This document shows positions 23,434 through 32,050 of a DNA stretch of 64,000 nt, in pieces. Under the pieces are notes generated by a model. It worked only from the letters and a program-made list of their open reading frames with translations, made no database searches and was not told the DNA's origin. Every line of letters starts with the position of its first letter. Within the stretch, counting starts at the first letter, position 1. The position numbers and the translations under genes were made by a program. Source of the DNA: Lysobacterales bacterium (lineage in GTDB: Bacteria; Pseudomonadota; Gammaproteobacteria; Xanthomonadales; SZUA-36); NCBI GenBank assembly GCA_021648125.1, contig JAKITK010000010.1:1-64000 (forward strand), written 5' to 3'.

Positions 23434-25530
23434 GTGATCAGCGAACTTAATTTTTCAGGCCGAAAGCGTCTTCCGGTTATTTTACAAACGGAAGCTATGG
23501 AGTGTGGTTTGGCTAGCCTGACCATGATTGCCCGGTATTATGGTCATGATGTTGATCTTAATGGCATGCGGCAAAAGTTTTCTGTGTCCCTCAAAGGCGC
23601 ATCTCTGGATGCTATCATTGATATGGCAGCAGCGCTTGATTTAGGCTCGCGGGCTTTGCGTCTTGAGCTTGAACATTTACCACAGCTACAAACCCCTGCC
23701 ATATTGCACTGGGACTTAAATCACTATGTTGTACTCAACAAAATAGTAGGTGAAAAAGTTCACATTCACGACCCGGCCCTGGGTCTGAAAGTTATGAGCC
23801 TAAAGAAATTTTCCGAGCACTTTACCGGTGTGGCACTTGAGCTGACTCCAACAATGAGTTTCACAAAACAGGTCGCTAAGGAGAAAATGCGACTGTCGCA
23901 ACTTTGGGGGAGATTGGTTGGGCTTAAACGGGCGCTCTTGCAACTGCTGATATTGTCTATTGTAATGCAGCTTATCGTACTTGCCTCGCCGTTTTATCTG
24001 CAACTGGTTGTTGATGAGGCTGTGGTCAAGTTTGATGCTAAATTTTTGCTGGTGCTTGCCCTTGGGTTTGGTGCACTAACTGTCATTCAGCAAATTGCCA
24101 GTTTGATGCGCGAATGGACAATTCTTTATTACGGCCATCAGATGTCATTCCAGATGGTGGCTAATATCTTCAAACACCTCATTCACCTGCCTACGGATTT
24201 CTTTGAGAAGCGACATATTGGCGATATCCTGTCGCGTATGGCTTCCACTGCCCCGATCCAAACAGCGCTCACTCAAAGCCTGGTCGCTGGGATTATTGAT
24301 GGCCTTATGGCGGTGATTACAGGAGTCGTTATTTTCATTTATAGCCCACTATTGGGTGCCGTTGTACTAGTATCGGTGTTTCTATTGTTATTGGTGACAA
24401 GCTTGTTTTATCCGTTCCTGCGACGCGCGCAGGAGGAAACTATAATCACCAGTGCCAAAGAAAACACGCATATGATTGAGAGTATTCGGGCTGCCACCCC
24501 AATTAAATTATTTTCTGCACAAAACCATAGAGTATCAATATGGCGTAATCTGTTTGCCGATACGATCAACGCGAATGTGGTGCATGGCAAATATGGCATA
24601 TGGTTGAGCACACTACAGGGTCTTATCACCGGCTTGCAAACCATACTTGTCGTCTACTTTGGGGCGAAACTAATTTTATCAGGTGAGGTTATCTTTACCG
24701 TTGGCATGTTGTTTGCTTTCATGTCATATCGACAAAGCTTTACCAACAGCATTACTTCTTTATTTAATAAGTTTATCGAGTTCAGATTGCTTGGCCTACA
24801 CCTAGAACGGATCGCTGATATTGCCCATGCAGTGCCTGAGACCACAACTACGCTTGCCCCAGCTACTCAAGAAGAAGGGGCTGCAGGCCATATTGAATTG
24901 CGAGACATCCGTTTCAGGTACTCACCAGCGGATCCGTGGGTGTTGGACGACATAAGCCTAGATATTAAAGCGGGTGATTTTGTGGCTCTCACGGGCCCAT
25001 CTGGTGGTGGTAAAACCACACTGCTAAAGCTTATGTTGGGGCTTTATGTGCCAACCGAAGGTGAAATATTAATAGATGATCACCCATTGACTGATGCCAA
25101 TAAAATGGCTTGGCGCAGGAAAATTGGTGTGGTTATGCAAGACGACCAACTGCTCTCCGGTACAATTGCTGACAATATCAGTTTTTTTGATCCGAAAATT
25201 GATATGGAGCATATTTACAAAGTCGCCGCCCAAGCCCAAATACACACTGATATTCTCGCCATGCCTATGGGCTACCTGTCTATGATCGGTGATATGGGCT
25301 CGGCCCTGTCTGGTGGGCAAAGGCAGCGCGTTCTATTAGCAAGAGCACTCTACAAAAATCCGCAAGTGCTCTTTCTTGATGAAGGCACAGCAAATCTTGA
25401 CGCAGATACTGAAAAGGTCATCGTAGATGTTATCGCCGGTCTCCCGATTACAAGAATAATCGTTGCTCACCGGCCGGAGTTTTTACAAAGAGCGGATTAT
25501 AAAATTGTAATAAGTAATATTGCAAAGTAA
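23434..25530 (+). CDS. C39-peptidase ABC exporter for microcins
   Basis: 698 residues, GTG start behind AAGGGAAAGGG. Domain order: C39 peptidase (1-135) with the catalytic Cys in QTEAMECGLASLTM and the His in HWDLNHYVVLNK followed by the Asp of HDPALG; a six-helix membrane domain (about 160-440); an ATPase with Walker A GPSGGGKTT, signature LSGGQRQR, Walker B VLFLDEG and H-loop AHRPE. CvaB-type: it cleaves double-glycine leaders and exports the peptide. All catalytic residues are present, so it is probably functional. Confidence 0.93.
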   Translation: MISELNFSGRKRLPVILQTEAMECGLASLTMIARYYGHDVDLNGMRQKFSVSLKGASLDAIIDMAAALDLGSRALRLELEHLPQLQTPAILHWDLNHYVVLNKIVGEKVHIHDPALGLKVMSLKKFSEHFTGVALELTPTMSFTKQVAKEKMRLSQLWGRLVGLKRALLQLLILSIVMQLIVLASPFYLQLVVDEAVVKFDAKFLLVLALGFGALTVIQQIASLMREWTILYYGHQMSFQMVANIFKHLIHLPTDFFEKRHIGDILSRMASTAPIQTALTQSLVAGIIDGLMAVITGVVIFIYSPLLGAVVLVSVFLLLLVTSLFYPFLRRAQEETIITSAKENTHMIESIRAATPIKLFSAQNHRVSIWRNLFADTINANVVHGKYGIWLSTLQGLITGLQTILVVYFGAKLILSGEVIFTVGMLFAFMSYRQSFTNSITSLFNKFIEFRLLGLHLERIADIAHAVPETTTTLAPATQEEGAAGHIELRDIRFRYSPADPWVLDDISLDIKAGDFVALTGPSGGGKTTLLKLMLGLYVPTEGEILIDDHPLTDANKMAWRRKIGVVMQDDQLLSGTIADNISFFDPKIDMEHIYKVAAQAQIHTDILAMPMGYLSMIGDMGSALSGGQRQRVLLARALYKNPQVLFLDEGTANLDADTEKVIVDVIAGLPITRIIVAHRPEFLQRADYKIVISNIAK

Positions 25531-25583
25531 GTGCTACAAATTCTAGTCATATGTAATGTGTTAAATTTAACCATGGTGGTTTT

Positions 25584-26819
25584 ATGAGCGGGCTATTCCG
25601 GAAAGAGGTAATTGAGAAGCAATCACAACGCCATTTGGGTGATGTGTTTTTGTCCACTCCATTAAGTTTTTGGGCCATTACTGGGCTGCTTGCGCTTATT
25701 ATGGTCGGCTTGGTTATTGTGGCAGTATTTGGTGAGTATGCACGCAAGGAAAGAGTTGTAGGTGTTATTGTCCCAAGTAAAGGCTTGGTGCAAATTATCC
25801 CCCAACAAACAGGCGTGTTTGCAGAGATATTTGTCGATGTTGGCGATATTGTTGATCGGGGCACACAGCTTATCAAGATTAATAATGATACCGCACTCGC
25901 AGGTGGAAATTCGATATACGAGGCCTTACTTGCTGAAATGGGAACCGAGAAAGCGAACCTGGTTTCTCAGCTACAAGCTGTCCCAAGTCAATACAAATTA
26001 ACTAAAGCTCGCCTTAAAGCCCAAAAAGCGGAATTTGCAGCCGAAGCAGAGCGGGCGCTTGCTCAAATTCAAATTCAAACTCGGACTGTAGAGCTTGAGA
26101 AAGATTTATTGAAGCTAATGCAAAAGCTGTTTAAAGATGAAGTGGCGTCCATGCTTGAAGTGAGCGCTCAGGAAAGAAGTTATCTTGCTACTAGGCAAGC
26201 CTTGAATAATCAGGAAAATAACCGCTTAAAAGTTTTGGCACAAGTTGGGGATATTGAATCACGGATTGTGATGTTAGACCTTGAGCAAGCCGCCCAAGAG
26301 AATAAAATCAAAAACCAGATAAGTGCTTTAGAGCAAAGCATAATCCGCACAGACTCCCAAGGTAGCTTAATCATCCGCTCGCCTGTAAAAGGCCATGTCA
26401 CTACGATAATCGCCCGCAAGGGTCAGGCGACGAGTACCAAAACAGTTATGTCGATACTACCAGAAGGTGGGGAGTTGCTAGTGGAATTATTTGTGCCTAC
26501 GCGTGCAGCAGGGTTTGTGAAAGCGGGGCAGCCTGTACGCTTGCTTTATGATGCATTTCCATATCAGAAGTTCGGTTTCTTTAATGGACGAGTTGAGCAG
26601 GTTACTAAAACTGTTGTTAATACAGCTAACTTTACTAATGCACCGCAACTCGCGGAACCTGTGTTTTTGGTTACCGTATCGGTCGACCAACAATTCATAG
26701 ATACAATGGGCGAAAGATTTCCATTACAGGCAGGTATGTCTTTATCAGCCGACTTGATATTGGAAGATAGAAAAATATGGGAATGGGCCTTTGGGCAATT
26801 ATTGGGTGCTACGCAATAA
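25584..26819 (+). CDS. HlyD/CvaA-type periplasmic adaptor
   Basis: 411 residues. A cytoplasmic start SGLFRKEVIEKQ, one membrane helix (ALIMVGLVIVAVFGEY), a lipoyl/barrel half-domain (GLVQIIPQQTGV), a long alpha-hairpin (about 110-250), the second half-domain with IRSPVKGHVT and a beta-barrel. It links the ABC exporter to an outer-membrane TolC channel. No tolC is in the window, so a chromosomal TolC must be shared. It forms an operon with the exporter, 53 bases apart. Confidence 0.92.
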   Translation: MSGLFRKEVIEKQSQRHLGDVFLSTPLSFWAITGLLALIMVGLVIVAVFGEYARKERVVGVIVPSKGLVQIIPQQTGVFAEIFVDVGDIVDRGTQLIKINNDTALAGGNSIYEALLAEMGTEKANLVSQLQAVPSQYKLTKARLKAQKAEFAAEAERALAQIQIQTRTVELEKDLLKLMQKLFKDEVASMLEVSAQERSYLATRQALNNQENNRLKVLAQVGDIESRIVMLDLEQAAQENKIKNQISALEQSIIRTDSQGSLIIRSPVKGHVTTIIARKGQATSTKTVMSILPEGGELLVELFVPTRAAGFVKAGQPVRLLYDAFPYQKFGFFNGRVEQVTKTVVNTANFTNAPQLAEPVFLVTVSVDQQFIDTMGERFPLQAGMSLSADLILEDRKIWEWAFGQLLGATQ

Positions 26820-26909
26820 TATCAGGTGTGAATCCAAAAAACATGGTGCGATTTTCCCCAGGGGAAACTCGGAAGAAACTCGGGCAAAAGGCGCCTGCTC
26901 CCAAGGTTT

Positions 26910-27189
26910 TCAAAGGTTTCGCGGCTATGGTCCTGGTAATGGGGGGTGACAAAGCAATGACTCTACATCTAGTAAGTCATAGAGCAGAAATTCAAGGTCC
27001 TGTTGATTGATAAGCTGGTTCATGAAATGGTCGCTCAGCTGGGATAAGTCCAATAAATGCCATTATGAGTGATGTTAGGGTAGTTGCCAATGGATCTTAA
27101 CGGGAAGTCCCCGTTAAACATGCAATTGAAGCCTGATTTTGCTGCAGTGGCAGTTCGCTCAATCAGAGCAAAGGATGATATATATGTGC
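26910..27189. repeat. right copy of island-flanking direct repeat
   Basis: Matches 18142-18535 without the MITE-like insertion. It carries a decayed first 38 or so codons of the acyl-CoA dehydrogenase gene (minus strand), its promoter area and a TAACGGG...CCCGTTA hairpin (from about 27098) that is the uninserted target of the element. It has no gene attached and is clearly the derived copy. Confidence 0.88.
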
Positions 27190-27252
27190 GGCTAATGGGG
27201 GAGCACAGGATCGTGAATATTAGCTCAATTAAACTGCAAACAGCGGCCAATC

Positions 27253-27342
27253 ATACAAATCGCTCCACTGGACGCGTTTAGACCTAGGGGCGCGATTTCG
27301 CGGAAAGTGCAATCATGCGCGCCAGTAAACTCAATCGTTAGA
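27253..27342 (+). other. integron attC-like site
   Basis: An imperfect palindrome: ACTGGACGCG (27267-27276) against GCGCGCCAGT (27317-27326), pairing except for one unpaired A as in the extrahelical base of attC sites. The right end GTTAGA (27337-27342) fits GTTRRRY-like R''. The left ACAAATCGCTCC (from 27255) resembles attC left ends, but the expected YAAC is degenerate (ATACAA). It is followed by a toxin-type gene remnant, a common integron cassette content. No integrase in the window. Confidence 0.42.
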
Positions 27343-27390
27343 AAAGTACAAAATAAATAAAAACTTGCAAACCTCATATGCGTAATACTA

Positions 27391-27717
27391 CAATGGTATC
27401 ACCATTATGTTAGAGGTGATCTTATTAACTCTATTGTTTATACAGAAGTTTCTATAGGATTTAAGAAAATAGAAGAAGTAGAAAAAGCAATCTCAGCGCT
27501 TAATATAAAAGTTTTAGAAATTCCTAGAGAAGCATTATTTCTTACAGGTAAAGCATATTTGAAATATAGAAAAAATAAAGGAACAAAAAACTCACCTTTA
27601 CCAGGTTTTTTTATTGGTGGACACGTTTCTGTAGAAAATTTTAGTTTAATAACACGAGACATAAACAAATATAAAACCTACTTCCTCAAAGTTAAACTTA
27701 TTCATCCTGAGCATTAA
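27391..27717 (+). pseudogene. 5'-truncated PIN-domain toxin
   Basis: An open frame without a usable start encodes RGDLINSIVYTEVSIGFKKI, a charged helix, PLPGFFIGGHVSVENFSLIT, then RDINKYKTYF and LIHPEH: the C-terminal three quarters of a VapC PIN protein. The N-terminal strand with the first catalytic Asp is missing, and the usual D of PDFFIGAHA-like motifs is G here. Inactive remnant with no antitoxin next to it. Confidence 0.7.
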
Positions 27718-27743
27718 CTATGACAGTAATTAATTTTCTAACA

Positions 27744-27788
27744 ATGATGTGATCGGCACGAGGGAGCCGTGAGATTCAGTTAACTGGG
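27744..27788 (+). repeat. microcin-island leader repeat, copy 3
   Basis: GATGTGATCGGCACGAGGGA, then GCCGTGAGATTCAGTTAACTGG: the second half of the leader repeat found at 18631 and 21326, with the CGGC...GCCG hairpin and CAGTTAACTG palindrome. The upstream operator and promoter half are absent. It ends 40 bases before the second precursor gene. Confidence 0.65.
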
Positions 27789-27827
27789 CATTCAATGTGT
27801 AAATTTTAAATTAAATAGGAAAAAAAT

Positions 27828-28010
27828 ATGCGTGAATTACCAATGAATGAAATAGAGGAGGTTAGCGGGCGGGGGCCTGCTCCGGTAGTTTGGGCCGCAG
27901 CCCAAGTCGCTAGGTGTGTAGCAAGTAAAGCTTGTGAAAATTCAGTAAAAGTAGGTGGTTTTGCCGCAGCTGGCGCTGCTGCAGTTGGGTACGGAAACAA
28001 CAAAAAATGA
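27828..28010 (+). CDS. second microcin-like precursor with GR processing site
   Basis: 60 residues. The leader MRELPMNEIEEVSGR is a clear paralogue of the leader at 22034, but the last Gly of the double-glycine is Arg. The core begins GPAPVVWAAAQVARC, contains two Cys six residues apart in a helix, and ends in an Ala/Gly-rich hydrophobic stretch FAAAGAAAVGYG with a basic tail, typical of pore-forming class II microcins. TAGGAAA precedes the ATG. Whether the C39 peptidase accepts GR is uncertain. Its stop overlaps the next start (ATGA). Confidence 0.75.
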   Translation: MRELPMNEIEEVSGRGPAPVVWAAAQVARCVASKACENSVKVGGFAAAGAAAVGYGNNKK

Positions 28011-28165
28011 AATTTCGGGAAAAATCCATAGAGAAGAATTGGTTCTGGATAGCACTTCTAATAGTTGTCGTCTTTGGGTATACCTATGGGAAAGATCGGG
28101 CACTAGGAGACAATGTTTGTGTTCAATCTATTGTTTTAGCTTTTGAAAGGAGTAAATTGATATGA
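28007..28165 (+). CDS. 52-residue single-TM protein, candidate immunity
   Basis: Starts at the ATG overlapping the precursor stop by four bases. The product has a basic N-terminus (MKFREKSIEKN), one membrane helix (WFWIALLIVVVFGYTYG) and a short tail with one Cys. Size, topology and coupling to a precursor are what small microcin immunity proteins look like. No sequence family was recognised. Confidence 0.65.
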   Translation: MKFREKSIEKNWFWIALLIVVVFGYTYGKDRALGDNVCVQSIVLAFERSKLI

Positions 28166-28338
28166 GAGAGCTGTGTAATTGAAGAAAGAGCGTGCGTTAG
28201 CGGCGGTTTCTTTTGGGTTGCGTTACCCATAGCATAGTTGTTGGGACTGGTTATCTTTTGGTCAAGGATCGCGCTATTCGTGATAACGAACGCGAAGATG
28301 ATAAAAAACATCGTGTCCATTTGCAATTATTCGACTAA
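28162..28338 (+). pseudogene. decayed third precursor/immunity pair
   Basis: AAAGGAGTAAATTGAT leads to an ATG at 28162 giving MREL and then a stop: the start of another MREL-type leader. Downstream, an open stretch encodes SIVVGTGYLLVKDRAIRDNE and ends LQLFD at about 28338, similar to VVVFGYTYGKDRALGDN in the 52-residue candidate immunity protein. So a third precursor-immunity unit existed and has decayed. Confidence 0.5.
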
Positions 28339-28603
28339 TATGAGGGCTACCTTTTTTCGGACACATGATTTAAAAACAATTCATTTCGCTTACGAGTAAT
28401 ATGCAAAATACAAGACTTGGCGCCTGTCTTTTTTAGCCAAAAATAAAATGTTTGCTTGTAATTAAATCTAGTGTGTGCTAGCTTATTATGTGGTTTTTAT
28501 AACTACTGAGCAAGGGTATCGCTGCTAGAGTCTTACTTAACAAGGCGATAAGTAACTATAAATAACAGGTCTTTGTGCCAAATTATTGCTACGGGGGGTA
28601 GCC
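28339..28603 (+). promoter_or_regulatory. rpoS upstream region
   Basis: About 265 non-coding bases between the decayed microcin unit and rpoS. AT-rich, with no clear consensus promoter. In relatives the main rpoS promoter lies inside nlpD; here nlpD is 20 kb away, so rpoS must have acquired a promoter in this stretch or in the island. Only the GGGGGG ribosome-binding site before 28604 is obvious. Confidence 0.35.
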
Positions 28604-29560
28604 ATGACTAGAACAGTCAATTTTTCCAATCATTCCGGGAACATCATTCCCGTATCACTTATATCGTCTGAGATTGAAAGCTCTCAGCAGAAAGTGAATC
28701 CGGTTAAAGCAAAAGTTCGGGCAACTAACAGCACTGATATAACCCGTATCTACCTAAATGAGATTGGGCGATGGCCATTACTCAATCGGGAACAGGAAAT
28801 TCAACTCGCTCAAAAAATCAGCGCAGGTTGTGAAAAAAGCCGTCGACGGTTGATTGTCTCGAATTTGCGCCTGGTGGTGAATATCGCTAGAAACTACTTA
28901 AACCGTGGGCTCAGTCTTCTGGATTTAATCGATGAGGGCAACTTGGGGTTGATCCGGGCGGTAGAAAAATTCGACCCTGAACGCGGTTGTCGTTTTTCAA
29001 CCTATGCCACATGGTGGATCAGGCAGGCAGTTGATCGCTCAGTGATGAACCAGAGTCGAACAGTGCGCCTACCTATCCATATCATTCGGGGACTTGCATC
29101 CTATCTTCGGGCAATTCGTGCCCTCGAGCAGCAGCTTGGACGCTGCCCGCATATCGAGGAAATAGCGACTGAAATCGGCATCACTAATGCTCAAGCTAAT
29201 ATGTTATTTGTGGTCAATGACCAGCACGCAATAACCGGCGATATTCAGTTGAAAGATGGTAATATCAGTTTACTCGACTCACTGCCTGCGGCGACTGAAG
29301 ATGTTCCGGATCAGCTGGCTGCAAAAGATTCAGCCGGACTGCAATTGAGCCAATGGCTGGATAAACTAAACCAGCAACAACGGGCGGTAATGATCCACCG
29401 CTTTGGTCTGGATGGTCAAGGTGGCAGAACACTGGAGCAGGTAGGCGATATTCTGGGCGTTACCCGTGAGCGGGTGCGTCAGGTGCAGATGTCAGCATTG
29501 AGGCGCCTACGGGAGATCTCAGCGCGTTCAGGCATTACTGAAGTGCCCTTGCTTGACTAA
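28604..29560 (+). CDS. rpoS: RNA polymerase sigma factor RpoS
   Basis: 318 residues from the ATG at 28604, chosen over an upstream TTG at 28586 because GGGGGG lies directly before it. Regions: 1.2 ([17 protein letters not shown]), 2 ([32 protein letters not shown]), 3 (RTVRLPIH) and 4.2 ([20 protein letters not shown]). The RLPIH and family layout fit RpoS better than RpoD or RpoH. Master regulator of stationary phase and general stress. Some positions differ from classical RpoS ([11 protein letters not shown] for VVKELNVYLR), so it is somewhat divergent. Confidence 0.85.
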   Translation: MTRTVNFSNHSGNIIPVSLISSEIESSQQKVNPVKAKVRATNSTDITRIYLNEIGRWPLLNREQEIQLAQKISAGCEKSRRRLIVSNLRLVVNIARNYLNRGLSLLDLIDEGNLGLIRAVEKFDPERGCRFSTYATWWIRQAVDRSVMNQSRTVRLPIHIIRGLASYLRAIRALEQQLGRCPHIEEIATEIGITNAQANMLFVVNDQHAITGDIQLKDGNISLLDSLPAATEDVPDQLAAKDSAGLQLSQWLDKLNQQQRAVMIHRFGLDGQGGRTLEQVGDILGVTRERVRQVQMSALRRLREISARSGITEVPLLD

Positions 29561-29596
29561 CAGTTGTATGTGACCTGAGGGTTTTAGCGGATTGGT

Positions 29597-30955
29597 TTAA
29601 TGGGTTAAAAGCATGCTGGCAAGCCCAACAAAGGCAAGAATTCCAACTACATCAGTGACCGTGGTTAATACCACTCCACCTGCCAATGCCGGGTCAATTC
29701 GAATTTTTTTCAGCACTAAAGGGATTACGGTGCCGGCAATAGCGCCCGCCAGTAAATTAATCACCATGGCGGCGGCCATGACTGCACCGAGTTTGTAATC
29801 CTGATACCACCAAGCCGCAATGGCGGCGACGATACCTGCAAAGAATATGCCGTTGAGGATACCAACAGCGACTTCTTTACGAAAAATAGCCCCGGCATTG
29901 CTGAGACTTACTTGCCCTGTAGCCATACCCCGGATCATTAAGGTAAGTGTTTGTGTGCCGGCAATACCGCCCATACTCATTATCACCGGAAATAATATCG
30001 CTAATGCTACGATTTGTTCGAGTGTGGGCTCAAAGAGTGAAAGTACCAAGGCAGCAATAAAGGCAGTTACCAGGTTAACCGTTAGCCAAATCCAGCGCCG
30101 TTTCGCAGTCTGCACAACTGGCGCAAACATATCGTGCTCCTCGTCCAAGCCTGCCATGGTTAATACTGAGTGTTCTGCTTCATCACGGATGACATCAACG
30201 ACATCGTCGATGGTAATTCGACCAACAAGGATGCCGTTCTCATCAATAACAGGCGTTGAAATCAGGTCGTGGTGTTCGAATTCCTGTGCCACTTGGCTGT
30301 CGTGTAAGTCTGCCTGTAGCGCGGGTATATCAGTATCCATGATTTCCGAAACAATCAGTCCCGGGTTGAGTATTAGCAAGTCAGTTAGTTTTACACTACC
30401 CAGATAACGACCGCGACGATTGACAACAAACAATTGATCTACCATTTCAGGGATTTCTCCCCTGAGGCGCAGATAGCGTAAGACTACATCGAGGCTAACA
30501 TCCGGTCGTACAGTCACAACATCCGGGTTCATTAAGCCGCCGGCTGAATCCTCAGGGTAGGAGAGTACCTGTGCAAGGCGTTCGCGATCCTGCCGATCCA
30601 TAGCAGTTAAAATTTCGCGGATAACAGTATCTGGGAGATCCTCAAGGATATCAGCGAGATCATCAAGGTCAAGATCACCAGCGGCGGCAACCAAGTCAGT
30701 TTGACTCATGTCCTTAATCAGGCTGGCACGCACCTGATCATTCACATGTACCAGTACATCACCTTCGATCACTGGGTCGACTAGGCCCCAAACAAGCAGC
30801 CGGTTGGCGAGCGGGAGTGACTCCAGTAACTCACCAATTTCTGCTCCAGTGAGGCTGTGCAGCATGCCCTCAACCTGGGTTTTAGTTCCGCTACCGAGTG
30901 CCTCGGAGATCTTTTGCAGGTGACGCGCCGTTTTTTCTTCGTATTTTTCTTGCAT
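29597..30955 (-). CDS. mgtE: magnesium transporter MgtE
   Basis: 452 residues: N-terminal superhelical Mg-sensing domain (about 10-130, with DLDDLADILEDLPD), a CBS pair (about 135-255) and five C-terminal membrane helices (about 280-450) with the pore region PVIMSMGGIAGTQTLTLMIRG. Mg2+-gated channel/transporter of the inner membrane. It converges on rpoS. Antisense open frames over this gene are shadows. Confidence 0.93.
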   Translation of the reverse strand: MQEKYEEKTARHLQKISEALGSGTKTQVEGMLHSLTGAEIGELLESLPLANRLLVWGLVDPVIEGDVLVHVNDQVRASLIKDMSQTDLVAAAGDLDLDDLADILEDLPDTVIREILTAMDRQDRERLAQVLSYPEDSAGGLMNPDVVTVRPDVSLDVVLRYLRLRGEIPEMVDQLFVVNRRGRYLGSVKLTDLLILNPGLIVSEIMDTDIPALQADLHDSQVAQEFEHHDLISTPVIDENGILVGRITIDDVVDVIRDEAEHSVLTMAGLDEEHDMFAPVVQTAKRRWIWLTVNLVTAFIAALVLSLFEPTLEQIVALAILFPVIMSMGGIAGTQTLTLMIRGMATGQVSLSNAGAIFRKEVAVGILNGIFFAGIVAAIAAWWYQDYKLGAVMAAAMVINLLAGAIAGTVIPLVLKKIRIDPALAGGVVLTTVTDVVGILAFVGLASMLLTH

Positions 30956-31098
30956 TACGGCATCCCCGGTTATAGTTTTATTCCAGTCTCTGCTACATAT
31001 TATGCGATGTGTGGCGGTTCAGGTCTAGGCGCGGATATGTAACAGACCAAGCTATCTTGTTAAAAGCAGTGTCGGGATGAAGGGTTTATTGAAGGGTC

Positions 31099-31998
31099 TT
31101 ACTCAAGTTCCCGATGAACCAGCTGAAGTTTTTTGAATTTTCCTCTAAGTTGTTCTGCCAATCGTTCTGCGAGGTAAACTGATCGATGCTGACCACCGGT
31201 ACAGCCAATACCAATAGTGATATAGCTGCGTTGAGATTCAACGAATTTCTCCAGCCAGCGATTTAGGAAGGCAAAAGTATCAGCCAGATACTCAAGGGTC
31301 ATTTCATCACTTCCTAGCCAGTCTATGACCGCTTGATTTCGGCCACATTGGCTGCGCAACTGAGTTTCCCAGTGTGGGTTCGGCAGGCACCGGACATCAA
31401 AGAGAAAATCAAGATCTTCTGGAATGCCTTGTTTAAAAGCGAAAGATTGCAATACCAGTGTCATTGTCTCAGATTGCTTGTGCTGAGTAATAAGCCGTGC
31501 AATTTGTCGACGCAATTGATGCAAATTGATATCACTGGTATTTATGACATGATCGGCTGCGCATTTAAGCGGTGCAAGAATTTCTTGCTCCAAATCGAGG
31601 GCAGTAGGCAGGGTGATTATTGCACTGGTTAACGGATGTCGTCTTCTGGTTTCACTAAAGCGTTGAAGTAGAATTTTGCGACTTGCGGTTAAAAAAAGCA
31701 AATGACTGTCTATGCCCTTGTCAGCGAGTTTTGATAGCCAACGGGGAATATTCCCCAAGTCTTCACTGCGGTCGCGCGCATCGATGGCGACAGCCACCGC
31801 CGGATATCGTTCTGGCTGTTCAAGAATTTGCAGAATAAAAGCTTGTAATAAACCGGATGGAAGGTTGTCGACGCAATAATAGTTGAGGTCTTCCAATGCG
31901 TGCAAAGCAATAGTTTTACCACTGCCAGATAGCCCGCTTAAAAGTACCAGTTGCTGTTTTTCTGGGGCCTGTTTTGATGCCTTTATTGCAGAACTCAT
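31099..31998 (-). CDS. rapZ: RNase adapter RapZ
   Basis: 299 residues. Walker A GLSGSGKTIALHALED near residue 22, YYCVDNLP, Walker B-like AVAIDARDRSED and the C-terminal GIGCTGGQHRSVYLAERL. RapZ binds glucosamine-6-phosphate and directs RNase E to small RNAs in enterics. Adjacent to ptsN as usual, but the npr (HPr-like) gene that normally follows is missing. Confidence 0.93.
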   Translation of the reverse strand: MSSAIKASKQAPEKQQLVLLSGLSGSGKTIALHALEDLNYYCVDNLPSGLLQAFILQILEQPERYPAVAVAIDARDRSEDLGNIPRWLSKLADKGIDSHLLFLTASRKILLQRFSETRRRHPLTSAIITLPTALDLEQEILAPLKCAADHVINTSDINLHQLRRQIARLITQHKQSETMTLVLQSFAFKQGIPEDLDFLFDVRCLPNPHWETQLRSQCGRNQAVIDWLGSDEMTLEYLADTFAFLNRWLEKFVESQRSYITIGIGCTGGQHRSVYLAERLAEQLRGKFKKLQLVHRELE

Positions 31999-32050
31999 AA
32001 TTTGATAGAATGCCTTTGCTCAAATGCCTTCAATTATTGCTTTGCTAAGT

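Noticed and set aside
29820-30407. 195-codon open frame on the plus strand
   Set aside because: It lies fully antisense to mgtE, has no ribosome-binding site and a composition typical of a mirror frame.
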